Origin: Skermanella pratensis
GTDB lineage: Bacteria; Pseudomonadota; Alphaproteobacteria; Azospirillales; Azospirillaceae
Assembly (NCBI RefSeq): GCF_008843145.1
Contig: NZ_CP030265.1
Span: 83,501-147,500, forward strand
DNA length: 64,000 nt
Direction: 5' to 3'
Numbering within the stretch: the first letter of the stretch is position 1; each line of letters begins with the position of its first letter. Both the position numbers and the translations under genes were made by a program. This document shows, one piece after another, positions 35,203 to 44,028 of this stretch. A model generated the notes under the pieces. It had not been told where the DNA came from. It worked only from the letters and a program-made list of their open reading frames with translations, and did not search any database.

Positions 35203-35915
35203 TTGATCCGCCCGACGCCGTAGCGGAACGGCGTGAACCATTCGACCGAGACCTCTCCCGGCGTGAATCCCGCCTCGGCGATCACCCGGTCCCAGTCTGC
35301 CCTGGTGAAGGCGCGCGCCACCGAAAGCGGGGCGTCATGGACCACCAGCCGATTGACCGGCAGCGTGCTCACCATCACGCGGGCGAAAGCGTGGGAGATC
35401 GCGTGGCGGTGCAGGTCGTTGCTGAACCAGCCGAGGCCGGCGCGGGCTTCCATCCAGCGCAGGAAGCGGACCAGGGACTCGTCCTCCAGGTGGTGGGTGA
35501 AGAGCGCGCTGATCACCACGTCGGTCCGGTGGTCATCGGGCAGGTCGAAGAGATTGCCGACCCGATAGTCGATCCCGGCGTCCGGAGGCGTCGCCAGATC
35601 GGCCGCCCGGGCGGACCAGGGGTTCAGGTCCACCCCGGACAGGTCGACCTCGACGCCGCGCCGTCCGGCCCATCGGTGGATTTCCCGCAGCATGTCGCCG
35701 TAGCCGAACCCCACGTCCAGGATGCGTAGCCTCCGCCGTCCCGTCCGTTTCACCACCCGGTCCAGCCATGACAAGGTCGGGCGGTACGCCAGCGTGCACA
35801 GGTTGATCCGGCGCAGGTCCCGCAGGCAGTGCTGGAACTCCTCGAAGCTGACTTCCTCCGTGTCCATCAGCTCCGGCCGGGTGCTCCGCCGGGATAGGTC
35901 CGTCATGGTTTCCAT
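35199..35915 (-). CDS. Class I SAM-dependent methyltransferase
   Basis: 238 residues (a second ATG at 35906 is an alternative start). SAM motif I is ILDVGFGYGDMLREI; the acidic loop is SGVDLNPWSARAA; motif IV is DVVISALFTHHLED. The C-terminus (AFTRADWDRVIAEAGF) is typical of O- or C-methyltransferases that act on small aromatic or isoprenoid products. It begins 11 bp after the type III PKS stop and overlaps the FAD oxidoreductase gene. By context it methylates the PKS product. Confidence 0.85.
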   Translation of the reverse strand: METMTDLSRRSTRPELMDTEEVSFEEFQHCLRDLRRINLCTLAYRPTLSWLDRVVKRTGRRRLRILDVGFGYGDMLREIHRWAGRRGVEVDLSGVDLNPWSARAADLATPPDAGIDYRVGNLFDLPDDHRTDVVISALFTHHLEDESLVRFLRWMEARAGLGWFSNDLHRHAISHAFARVMVSTLPVNRLVVHDAPLSVARAFTRADWDRVIAEAGFTPGEVSVEWFTPFRYGVGRIK

Positions 35916-35925
35916 ATCGCCGGGC

Positions 35926-37008
35926 TCATGCCGCGGCGAGGCGGAACAGCATGCTTTCCGCCGTCAGTCCCGGCCCGAAGGCCATCGCGCAGCCCAGCCC
36001 GTTGCCGCCCATGCCGGTTTCGCGGAAGCGGTCGAGCATGCGTTTCAGCACGAACATGACCGTCGCCGACGACATGTTGCCGTAGTCGCGCAGGATCGCC
36101 CGCGAGTCGGCGAGTTGGTCGCCCTGTCCCTCTATCGCCCCGGCGACCGCGTCCAGGATCGAGCGCCCGCCGGGATGGACCGCCCACAGTTCCACGTCGG
36201 ACGGGCTGCGGCCCTGGAGGATCGACGGCAATGCTTCGGGAAGCCCCTGGCCGATGGTGCCGGGAACGGTTCCGGCCAGCCGCATGTCGAAGCCGTGGCG
36301 GCCGATATGCCACGTGATCTGGTCGGCGCTGCCGGGGATCACGGTGGCCCGGAAGCCCTGAAGCTCGATCCCGTCGGGCTCGGCGCTGACCAGGCAGGCG
36401 GAACAGCCGTCGGCGAAGATCAGGAAGCTAAGCACCTCCTCGATATCCGCGGTTTCCTGAAGATGCAGGGTGCATAGCTCCAGGTTGACGATCGCGACCT
36501 TGGAGGCGGGTTCCGACCGGACGATGTGCCGCGCCGCCTTCAGAGCGTTCATGGCGGCGTAGCAGCCCATGAAGCCGATGATCGTCCGCTCGATCGACGG
36601 GTCCAGGCCGAAGTGCCGCGCCAGTTCAAGATCCAGCCCGGGGGCGTAGAAGCCGGTGCAGGAGGTCACGATCAGATGGGTGATCCCGTCGCGGTGCCGT
36701 TCGATCCCGGCCGCCTCCAGGCTGCCGGCGGCGAGGCCGAGAGCGTGGCGCTCGTAGAACTTCATCCGGGTGGCGGTGTCGGGAAAGGCGCCGCGCGTGA
36801 AGAAACCGCCGGCGTCCAGGATCTCCGGGTCGGGGTCCGGCTCGAAGAAGGAATAGCGGTGCTCGATCTGGCACCGTTCCGCCATGCGGCGGAACAGCTT
36901 GCGCAGGCGCTCGTCGGTCAGCAGGGCCGGCGCGTAGCTGACGAACTTGTCGTGGACGTCATGGGCTGGAACGGCGGTTCCGATCGCGTTGATATAGGCG
37001 GCAGGCAT
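35926..37008 (-). CDS. Type III polyketide synthase (chalcone/stilbene synthase-like)
   Basis: 360 residues, full length for the family. Catalytic triad: C149 (IGFMGCYAAMNALK), H278 (WAVHPGGRSILD), N311 (YGNMSSATVMFVL). The GxGFGPGLT-type end reads CAMAFGPGLTAESML. Such homodimeric ketosynthases extend an acyl-CoA starter with malonyl-CoA to give alkylresorcinols, alkylpyrones or phloroglucinols. CGGAG lies upstream of the ATG, 54 bp after the glycosyltransferase stop. It is followed by a methyltransferase and an FAD oxidoreductase, the common alphaproteobacterial and myxobacterial type III PKS set. The oddity is its placement inside an operon that begins with carotenoid genes. Starter unit cannot be read from the sequence. 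Confidence 0.93.
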   Translation of the reverse strand: MPAAYINAIGTAVPAHDVHDKFVSYAPALLTDERLRKLFRRMAERCQIEHRYSFFEPDPDPEILDAGGFFTRGAFPDTATRMKFYERHALGLAAGSLEAAGIERHRDGITHLIVTSCTGFYAPGLDLELARHFGLDPSIERTIIGFMGCYAAMNALKAARHIVRSEPASKVAIVNLELCTLHLQETADIEEVLSFLIFADGCSACLVSAEPDGIELQGFRATVIPGSADQITWHIGRHGFDMRLAGTVPGTIGQGLPEALPSILQGRSPSDVELWAVHPGGRSILDAVAGAIEGQGDQLADSRAILRDYGNMSSATVMFVLKRMLDRFRETGMGGNGLGCAMAFGPGLTAESMLFRLAAA

Positions 37009-37062
37009 CCGGGGCTCCGGTCAAACGGTATTTGCAGGTGCAACAGTCGGGCGGGCCGAACA

Positions 37063-38202
37063 TCATGACTCTCCGGTGGGATAGGCCCGCCCGCGCCAGG
37101 TGGACGGCCGGCCGCGCAGCGCCGTCCACAGGGCCGACCACTGGATCGCCAGCATGATCGCGACGCCGACGGGATGCAGGAGGGCGCTGGCGATGCTCTG
37201 GTCGAAGCGGAACGCCAGGGCCAGCCGGGTGCCGAGCGCCACGGCGATCCCGACGCAGGCCGGGAAAAGCGCCTCGGGCGGCCCCCCGAACAGAAACAGG
37301 CCGAGCAGGAGCAGGAACGGCAGGATATGGCCGCCGGCCAGCAGGGCGGTCCAGACCGGCAGCCCCATGGGAGTCGCCATCCCCTCGGTCGCGTTCTTCG
37401 TGAAGCCCTGCCAGACCTCGGTCCCGCTGCGATACATGCGGCAGGTGGCGACGTCGTCGGCGTCGAACAGCTCGGTATGGATGCCGGCGCGGCGGAAGGC
37501 GCGCGGCAGCTTTATCCCGTCGTGGAGCGACTGCTTGATCTCGGCATGGCCCCCGGCGCGGACATAGGCGTCGGTGCGGGCGATGAAGAGCTGGCCGCAT
37601 CCCGCCCCCAGTCCCGGCGCCGCGGACAGCCGCATGCCGACGAACGGCAGGTAGCCCAGCAGCAGGAAATGGATCATCGGGATGACCAGCCGCTCCGGCC
37701 ATGTCCCGGTTTCCTGGCGCGGGAATCCGCTGGCGAGGCCGGCTCCGGGGTGCTTCGCCATGAAGGCCGCCATGCGGGCGAGGCCGTCGGGCGCAAGCCG
37801 GACGTCGGCATCGACGAAGACCAGCAGCGGATGGCGTGCCAGCTTCGCCAGATGCCAGCAGGCATGCTGCTTGCCCGACCATCCCGGGGGAAGGGCGGGG
37901 GCCTGCTCGACCCGCACGCGCGGATCGCCGATCGCGCGCACCACGTCGGCCGTGCCGTCGGTGGAATGGTCGTCCAGCACGACCACTTCCAGGTCCGCGC
38001 CGGTGTTCGCCAGCGCCGCCCGGACGGAAGCCTCGATCTTGTCCGCCTCGTTGCGGGCCGGGATCAGCACCGATACCGCGGCCCATCCGCCGCCCGCCGC
38101 TTCCTCCCGCTTCGGCGGCGGGCGGTAGAGCAGCAGGTTCCACACCGTCATCACGGCAGGAATCATGGCGAGCCAGGCGCAGAACCAGGCGAAACTTTCC
38201 AT
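37063..38202 (-). CDS. Family 2 glycosyltransferase (CrtQ-like), membrane-bound
   Basis: 379 residues; ATG shares one base with the acyltransferase stop (TAATG). An N-terminal helix (SFAWFCAWLAMIPAVMTVWNLLLY) is followed by a GT2 catalytic domain: VSVLIPARNEADKI, VVLDDHSTDGT, LVFVDADVRL (DxD), and GGHAEIKQSLHDGIKL. Several C-terminal membrane helices follow (PVWTALLAGGHILPFLLLLGLFLF and others). The arrangement matches carotenoid glycosyltransferase CrtQ of staphyloxanthin synthesis and related hopanoid-cluster transferases. Expected role: add a sugar to a carotenoid acid or alcohol at the membrane. Confidence is high for the family and moderate for the substrate. Confidence 0.83.
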   Translation of the reverse strand: MESFAWFCAWLAMIPAVMTVWNLLLYRPPPKREEAAGGGWAAVSVLIPARNEADKIEASVRAALANTGADLEVVVLDDHSTDGTADVVRAIGDPRVRVEQAPALPPGWSGKQHACWHLAKLARHPLLVFVDADVRLAPDGLARMAAFMAKHPGAGLASGFPRQETGTWPERLVIPMIHFLLLGYLPFVGMRLSAAPGLGAGCGQLFIARTDAYVRAGGHAEIKQSLHDGIKLPRAFRRAGIHTELFDADDVATCRMYRSGTEVWQGFTKNATEGMATPMGLPVWTALLAGGHILPFLLLLGLFLFGGPPEALFPACVGIAVALGTRLALAFRFDQSIASALLHPVGVAIMLAIQWSALWTALRGRPSTWRGRAYPTGES

Positions 38203-38987
38203 TACGGGTGTTCCCTGCCATGTTCGGGGTGGAAACGTTCGCCGCGGGCCAGCGCCTTGGCGCGGCGCCACAGGTCGTAGACTCCGCCGACACCGGCGGC
38301 GCCCCGCATCAGCGGTTCGAAGCGGGCGGGGTCGCGGGTCATGGCGTCGGCGGCAAGGGCGTCCATGGTGCCGGCCAGCGCCGTCTCCAGCCGGGTCTGC
38401 CATTCCTCGACCGTGCCGCCGCCGCTGGGCATCACCGGGCCAAAGCGGCAGAGCGCCTCGGGCGTTCGCTCGTCCCAGAACGGGTATTCCAGCGCCAGCG
38501 GCACGACGGAGGCGCCCTCGACCCGGCGCGCCAGGTGGGCGATGCCGGGACGCAGGGAGACCGGCCGGATCCGCGGGTCGGTAAAGATTCCCTCCGCCGT
38601 GATCCACAGCATGGTGCGGGGGTCTTCGAGCAGCCCGGTGCAGACCTTCAGGAAGGTCGCCGCACCGCGCGGCGTGCCGGGCTCGATCCCGAACAGGCCG
38701 ATCCGGCGCATGAAGCCGTACTGCTCCAGCGCCTTCGCCTCCATCGGGCCGTAACCGAAGCGCTCTGGGAAGCGCAGCGTCGCCAGCACCATGAACATCG
38801 CCGGGTCCCACCATGAGGGGTGGTTGGAGCAGACGATCACCGGCCGGTCGGGGGGCAGGTCGGGAAGCGTGCCGCGCGCCAGCCGCACGCCGTGGAAGCG
38901 GCGCGCGACGTAGCGGCACATGTAGGGGCCGAACAGCCGGACGATGCGGGGCGACCGTGACGAGCGCACCGCCTCGGCGGGCGTCAT
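38202..38987 (-). CDS. PlsC-like acyltransferase (carotenoid acyltransferase candidate)
   Basis: 261 residues. Start overlaps the preceding desaturase stop (ATGA) and its stop overlaps the glycosyltransferase start. The acyltransferase block NHPSWWDPAMF gives NHx4D. Further conserved parts are GLFGIEPGTPRGAATFL and MLWITAEGIFTDPR, corresponding to motifs II and III. It lacks membrane helices beyond a possible N-terminal amphipathic segment. With the adjacent glycosyltransferase it recreates the CrtQ/CrtO pair that glycosylates and then fatty-acylates C30 carotenoid acids. Confidence 0.82.
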   Translation of the reverse strand: MTPAEAVRSSRSPRIVRLFGPYMCRYVARRFHGVRLARGTLPDLPPDRPVIVCSNHPSWWDPAMFMVLATLRFPERFGYGPMEAKALEQYGFMRRIGLFGIEPGTPRGAATFLKVCTGLLEDPRTMLWITAEGIFTDPRIRPVSLRPGIAHLARRVEGASVVPLALEYPFWDERTPEALCRFGPVMPSGGGTVEEWQTRLETALAGTMDALAADAMTRDPARFEPLMRGAAGVGGVYDLWRRAKALARGERFHPEHGREHP

Positions 38988-40528
38988 GCCACGCTGGCCG
39001 TCGGCCGGGGAGCCGTCTCGAACTCTGCCGGCTGCACGGCGCCGCCCATGTCCTGGTCCAGCGTGTCGGCAGCGATCCAGCCCGACATCATGACCATCGG
39101 CATGCCCGGACCCGGATGGGCGGCACCCCCCGCCAGGTAGAGGCCGGCCAGCTCGCGGCTTCTGTTGCCCGGCTTGAAGGCGCCGAAGAACCTGCCGTGG
39201 CTGGCCAAGCCGTAGATGGCGCCGTTCAGCACGCGGTAGCGGTCATGGATATCCTGGGGCGTCAGCCAGCGTTCGACCTTGATGCGGCTTTCCAGGTCCT
39301 TCATCCCGCCGGTCCGCGCCAGCTTGTCCAGGATCACCCGGCGGTACGCCGGAAGCATCTTCGACCAGTCGTGGTGCGGGCGCAGGTAGGGGGTGTGGAC
39401 CAGGACGTAGAGCGCCTCGCCGCCGGGCGGGGCGACGCCCGGCTCGGTCCGGGCGGGGGCCGCGACGTAGCAGGTCGGGTCCGGCGCCGGCTCGCCCTTG
39501 TGGTAGATCCAGTCGAACTCCTCCTCCGCGTCGCGGGAGAAGACGAAGTCGTGGTGGGCCAGATGCTCGTAGGCGCGGTCGAGCCCCAGATACAGCACGA
39601 CGCCGGAACAGGCCGGCTCCGGCTTCCGCTTCCGTTCGAAGTTGGCGCCCACCTCGCCGCCGACCAGCTCGCGGTATGTCCGGACCGAGTCCATGTTGGA
39701 CACGACGGCATCCAGCCCGACGGTCTCGCCCGACGCGGTCTCGACTCCGGTGGCGCGGCCCTGGGACGTGATGATCTTCCGGACCCCGGTGTTCAGCCGG
39801 AACTCGACGCCCAGCTCGCGGGCCAGCTTCTCCAGCGCCATGGGCACGGCGCGGGTGCCGCCCATGGGGTACCAGACGCCTCCGTCCGTCTGCATATGCG
39901 CGATCGAGCACAGCACCGCCGGAGCACCATAGGGGGACGAGCCGACATATTGGACGAAATGGTCCAGCATCTGGGCGATCCGGGCGTCGGGCACATGCTT
40001 GCGCACCGTGCCGGCGACGGTGGAGCCCATGCGCAGGCTCAGCACGTCGGACAGGGTCGAGGCGTTGAGGTTGGCCTTGAAGTTCAGCGTGTCCTTGATG
40101 TCCTCCACCGACTTCCAGAAGAAGAACCGGTCCGACACCTCGTGCAGCCGCTTGGACCGTGCGATGAAGTCGCGGTAACCCGAGCCGGAATTGCTGCCCG
40201 GCGCGTAGCGGTCCAGCTCGGCCGCCATGGTCTCGACGTCCTCGACCAGGTCCAGGACGGAACCGTCCTCGAAGAAGCAGCGCCATTGCGGGTCGAGCCG
40301 CACAAGGTTCAATTCCTGGTCCAGGTCGCGCCCGGCCTCGGCGAAGATCCGCCGGAGCACCCGCGGCACCGTCAGGATGGTCGGCCCCATGTCGAAGCGG
40401 AAGCCGCCCTCCTCCAGTACCGCCGCCTTGCCGCCGGCCCAGGCGTTCGCCTCGAACAGCACGACCTTGTGGCCGCGCGCCGCCAGCGTGCAGGCGGCGG
40501 CAAGCCCGCCCAGCCCGCCGCCGATCAC
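38984..40528 (-). CDS. CrtI/CrtP-type carotenoid desaturase or oxidase
   Basis: 514 residues from GTG 40528; GGGGAAGG lies about six bases upstream and no in-frame ATG exists before the upstream gene, so GTG is the start. FAD motif VIGGGLGGLAAACTLAARG is followed by GGKAAVLEEGGFRFDMGPTI, the hallmark of the CrtI/CrtN/CrtP family. The C-terminal signature reads GLYLAGGAAHPGPGMPMV. Of the two paralogues here this one is nearer in style to CrtP/diaponeurosporene oxidase (GGGLGG, GGK), which would make terminal aldehydes on a C30 chain. Assignment between desaturase and oxidase cannot be settled by eye. Confidence 0.85.
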   Translation of the reverse strand: MIGGGLGGLAAACTLAARGHKVVLFEANAWAGGKAAVLEEGGFRFDMGPTILTVPRVLRRIFAEAGRDLDQELNLVRLDPQWRCFFEDGSVLDLVEDVETMAAELDRYAPGSNSGSGYRDFIARSKRLHEVSDRFFFWKSVEDIKDTLNFKANLNASTLSDVLSLRMGSTVAGTVRKHVPDARIAQMLDHFVQYVGSSPYGAPAVLCSIAHMQTDGGVWYPMGGTRAVPMALEKLARELGVEFRLNTGVRKIITSQGRATGVETASGETVGLDAVVSNMDSVRTYRELVGGEVGANFERKRKPEPACSGVVLYLGLDRAYEHLAHHDFVFSRDAEEEFDWIYHKGEPAPDPTCYVAAPARTEPGVAPPGGEALYVLVHTPYLRPHHDWSKMLPAYRRVILDKLARTGGMKDLESRIKVERWLTPQDIHDRYRVLNGAIYGLASHGRFFGAFKPGNRSRELAGLYLAGGAAHPGPGMPMVMMSGWIAADTLDQDMGGAVQPAEFETAPRPTASVA

Positions 40529-40565
40529 GCCGATCCTTCCCCGGTCTGGCTCTCGTTCCGGCCGC

Positions 40566-42119
40566 TCATGATGCGCGCTCCTCGATCAGGGCGGACTGGC
40601 CGGCCGCCATGCGGGTCCCGGCCTCCCAGTCGTGCGACAGCCCCAGCTGGTCGGCCATCAGGCGGCTGGTGATGCGGGCGCTCTCGAAGATCACCGGCAG
40701 GCCGCTGCCGGGATGGGTCCCGCCGCCGACGAGATAGACGCCCTCCAGGTCCTCGAAGCGGTTCCGGGGCCGCAGATGGAGCATCTGGTCCAGCGAGTGG
40801 GCCAGGTTGAAGGTGGCGCCGCGATAGATCTGCATGTCGTTCTCCCAACCCTCGGGCGTCAGCACTTTCTCGTACCGGATGCGCTTCTCAATGTCCTTCA
40901 GGCCGATCCGTTCCAGGCGCTTCAGCACCAGTGACCGGTAGCGCGCCTTTTCCCGCTGCCAGTCGATCACGCCGGTGCGGTGGGCGACGGGGACCAGCAC
41001 ATAGAGCGTGCTGTGGCCCCGGGGCGCCAGCTCCGGGTCGGTCACGCAGGCGTTCTGGACATAGAAGCTGGGTTCCGCCGGAAGTTCCAGCCCGTCCTCG
41101 ATCTCCTTGATGTTCCGGGCATAGTCCTTGGTCAGGTAGATCGTGTGGTGGGCCAGGTCGGGCAGCTCGCCCTCGAGCCCGAGATAGAGCATGAAGGTCG
41201 AGCAGGAGAACTTCTTGCGTTCGATCTTCTCGTCGGTCCAGCGCCGGCGCAGGTGGTTGGGCACCAGCCGGCTCATGGTCTGGGCGAAGTCTGAATTCAG
41301 CACCAGCGCGTCGGCCTTGTACTCGCCGGCGGGCGTTCGGACGCCGACCGCCTTCCGGCCCTCGAACAGGATCTCCTCGACCGGTTCGGACAGGCGGATG
41401 CGGACACCCATGTCGGTCGCGGCCCGGGCCATCGCCGCCATCACCGCCCCGGTGCCGCCGCGCGGATGGAACACGCCGAACTCGTATTCCATGAAGGACA
41501 GGATGGTGAAAAGGCTGGGGCAGCGGAACGGCGACATGCCCAGGTACTTGCTCTGGAACGAGAAGGCCAGACGCACCCGCGGGTCCGAGAAATAGCGCCC
41601 CAGGTCGGCATCCACCGACTGGTGCGGCCGCATCAGCGGCAGCGACTTCAGCAGCGCCGGGTCGAGCAGGTCGAGCGCGCTGGAGAACGCCTTTTCCAGA
41701 ATAGGGCGGAATGCCGCCAGCTTGCGCCTGTTGTCGGCCATGAAGCGCGGCAGGTTGGCGGCGTCGGCCGGGCACAGCTTGGCGACCTGTTCCGCCATGG
41801 TGGCCGGGTTGCCGGAAGCCTTCAGCTCGCCGCCGGACTCGAAGACCAAGTGGTATTGGGGATCGAGCCGGATCAGGTCCACCTCCCGGTCCAGGTCCTT
41901 GCCGCAGGCGGCGAAGATGTCCTTCAGGACGCGGGGGTACAGGAAGAAGGTCGGGCCCATGTCGAAACGGTAGCCGCCCTCCGCCTCTATGGTGGACGAA
42001 CGGCCGCCGGTCCGGTCGAGCCGTTCAACGACGGTGACGTCGGCTCCCGTCTTGGCCAGCAGCATGGCTGACGCGAGACCTCCCGGTCCCGCACCGACGA
42101 TCACGATCCGGCGGCTCAT
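40566..42119 (-). CDS. CrtI/CrtN-type carotenoid (squalene) desaturase
   Basis: 517 residues and first gene of the pigment operon. N-terminal IVIVGAGPGGLASAMLLAKTG and GGRSSTIEAEGGYRFDMGPTF are the FAD/substrate motifs; the C-terminus has GVYLVGGGTHPGSGLPV. By residue pattern ([20 protein letters not shown]) it resembles the HpnE/CrtN-side paralogue that desaturates a C30 or C40 polyene in alphaproteobacterial clusters. The next gene begins 37 bp on. No phytoene/dehydrosqualene synthase is nearby, so its substrate must come from genes outside the window. Confidence 0.85.
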   Translation of the reverse strand: MSRRIVIVGAGPGGLASAMLLAKTGADVTVVERLDRTGGRSSTIEAEGGYRFDMGPTFFLYPRVLKDIFAACGKDLDREVDLIRLDPQYHLVFESGGELKASGNPATMAEQVAKLCPADAANLPRFMADNRRKLAAFRPILEKAFSSALDLLDPALLKSLPLMRPHQSVDADLGRYFSDPRVRLAFSFQSKYLGMSPFRCPSLFTILSFMEYEFGVFHPRGGTGAVMAAMARAATDMGVRIRLSEPVEEILFEGRKAVGVRTPAGEYKADALVLNSDFAQTMSRLVPNHLRRRWTDEKIERKKFSCSTFMLYLGLEGELPDLAHHTIYLTKDYARNIKEIEDGLELPAEPSFYVQNACVTDPELAPRGHSTLYVLVPVAHRTGVIDWQREKARYRSLVLKRLERIGLKDIEKRIRYEKVLTPEGWENDMQIYRGATFNLAHSLDQMLHLRPRNRFEDLEGVYLVGGGTHPGSGLPVIFESARITSRLMADQLGLSHDWEAGTRMAAGQSALIEERAS

Positions 42120-42329
42120 GGTGCGTCACCATGGCTTCGCGACACTGGATACGGGGACCCGTTCGGCATTCTGCAATCCGCTCCCTGTTTGTTGAATGAG
42201 GCAAGGTTCGACGTATCTGCCCATTTCCAGCCCGGTTAAGAGCGTTTCGCGAGCGAATGGGGGAACTCTTTCGATTGGTTTTAATCGATGGGGAGTTTGG
42301 CGAGAGTCCGCCGGAAGGAATAGGGCATA

Positions 42330-43829
42330 ATGGATCGTCATGGCACGACAGATACTGGATTGATGGTTCCCGAAGTCCAGCACCCTCTCGGCATCGCCGA
42401 GATTATTCCGGAGGTCCGGTCCGCCCAGGTCTCCTGGGAACGGACCGCCGTGGCCGGCCGGCTGGACGTGGTCGCCTGGCTGCGCCGCCTGATCGCGGGC
42501 GACGCCCGCGCCCTGGCCGACGTGGTCGGCGAGCGTCCCGGCCGGGCGCCGGGCGAGACGGCGGCGCTGGAGATCCTGCCTCTGCTCGACGCCTGCCGGT
42601 TCCTGGAGCGGGAGGCGGCGGCACTGCTGGCGCCCCGGAAGCTGGGGTCGCGCGGCCGCCCGGCCTGGCTGTTCGGCGTGGCGGCGGAGATCCGGCGCGA
42701 CCCGCTGGGCGTCGTGCTGGTGATAGCGCCGTCCAACTATCCCCTGTTCCTGCCCGGCGTCCAGATCGTCCAGGCCCTTGCCGCCGGCAACGCCGTCCTG
42801 GTCAAGCCCGCGCCCGGCTGCGTCGCTCCGATGGAGGCGCTGCTCGGCCTGCTCGCCGAGGCGGGGCTGCCGGACGGTCTGTGCCGGCTGCTGGACGCCT
42901 CGGTCGAGGCGGGACGGGAGGCGGTCGCCGCGGGGGTGGACAAGGTGGTGCTGACCGGCTCGGTCGCGACCGGCCGGCGCGTGCTGGCGGATCTGGCGGA
43001 GCACCTGACGCCGGCGGTCATGGAGCTGTCGGGCAACGACGCCGTCTTCGTGCTGCCCGGCGCCGACTCGGACATGACGGCCCGGGCGCTCGCCTACGGG
43101 GTGCGGCTGAACGGCGGGGCCACCTGCATAGCGCCCCGCCGGGTCTTCGCCGCCCGGTCGCTGGCGCTCGACCTGGAACGCCGGCTGACGCCGCTGCTCG
43201 CGGGAGCGCCACCCGTCGCCGTGCCGGAGCGTATCCGGGAGCAGGTCGCGCGCCTCGTGGAGGAGGCGGAGGCCGCGGGCTGCCGCCTGATCGGCCGCCC
43301 GTTCCGCGCCGGGGAGCCGGAGATGGCGCCCCTCCTCGTCGCCGACGCGGTGCCAGAGCTTGGCCTGCTGCGGGAGGACATCTTCGCGCCGGTCCTCTCC
43401 CTGGTGCCGGTCGCCGACGAGGAGGACGCGCTGGCGGCGGCATCCCACTGCGACTACGCCCTGGGGGCGGCCGTCTTCGGCCCGGAGAAGCGGGCCTTGG
43501 CCCTGGCCGGCCGTATCCGCGCCGGGGCGGTGACGGTCAACGACCTGATCGTCCCGACCGCGGATCCCAGGCTGCCGTTCGGCGGACGCGGCGCCAGCGG
43601 CTTCGGCACGACGCGCGGCGCGGAGGGACTTCTGGAAATGACGGCGCCGAAGGCCGTCGCCGTGCGCGGCGGGCGGTTCCGCCCGCATTACGACCCGCTG
43701 GGTCCTGCCGACTCGGCCATGATGTTCAATTATATCGAGGCCGCCCACGGCTCCGGTGGGCGCCTTCCGGCGGTGAGGCGGCTGGTGCGGGGGCTGATGG
43801 GGCGGGGTAAACCCGCCTCAAGAACCTGA
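42330..43829 (+). CDS. Aldehyde dehydrogenase (diapocarotenal dehydrogenase candidate)
   Basis: 499 residues, divergent from the desaturase operon across 210 bp. NAD-binding VLTGSVATGRRV, general-base region VMELSGNDAVFVLPG (Glu) and catalytic Cys in NGGATCIAPRRVF are all present. GGxFRPH-type C-terminus: RGGRFRPHYDPLGP. A C-terminal extension with MMFNYIEAAHGSGG may bind membrane or partner. In staphyloxanthin-like pathways an aldehyde dehydrogenase oxidises 4,4'-diaponeurosporenal to the acid before glycosylation, and the neighbourhood makes that the best guess. A second start at 42363 (MVPEVQ) is possible. Confidence 0.82.
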   Translation: MDRHGTTDTGLMVPEVQHPLGIAEIIPEVRSAQVSWERTAVAGRLDVVAWLRRLIAGDARALADVVGERPGRAPGETAALEILPLLDACRFLEREAAALLAPRKLGSRGRPAWLFGVAAEIRRDPLGVVLVIAPSNYPLFLPGVQIVQALAAGNAVLVKPAPGCVAPMEALLGLLAEAGLPDGLCRLLDASVEAGREAVAAGVDKVVLTGSVATGRRVLADLAEHLTPAVMELSGNDAVFVLPGADSDMTARALAYGVRLNGGATCIAPRRVFAARSLALDLERRLTPLLAGAPPVAVPERIREQVARLVEEAEAAGCRLIGRPFRAGEPEMAPLLVADAVPELGLLREDIFAPVLSLVPVADEEDALAAASHCDYALGAAVFGPEKRALALAGRIRAGAVTVNDLIVPTADPRLPFGGRGASGFGTTRGAEGLLEMTAPKAVAVRGGRFRPHYDPLGPADSAMMFNYIEAAHGSGGRLPAVRRLVRGLMGRGKPASRT

Positions 43830-43843
43830 ATCCCGCCAGTGGT

Positions 43844-43967
43844 CCGGCACAGTGTTTTTGATTGATTTATCGTAGGTCGGCCTCGGCCGCAGGCCGACGC
43901 CGACAGCGTGGCCGGAGCGTTGACGCAGGGTGTCGGCGTTCGCCCTGACGGGCGAAGGCCGACCTAC
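43844..43967. repeat. REP-like element 1 (leader shared with 56807)
   Basis: Starts 15 bp after the aldehyde dehydrogenase stop with a 24-bp leader (43844-43867) that matches 56807-56830 at 22 of 24 bases. It contains hairpin GTCGGCCT/AGGCCGAC (43876-43898) and an outer perfect 11-bp inverted repeat GTAGGTCGGCC/GGCCGACCTAC (43872-43882, 43957-43967). Confidence 0.65.
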
Positions 43968-44028
43968 CGCACTCCGCTCCGCTGCTGGGGTGAATGCCCG
44001 GCTGGTCCCGACACACCCCCCATGGAAA

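Noticed and set aside
43876..43898. Hairpin after the aldehyde dehydrogenase as a rho-independent terminator
   Set aside because: No T-run follows and the sequence is shared with another locus, so a repeat element is the better reading.
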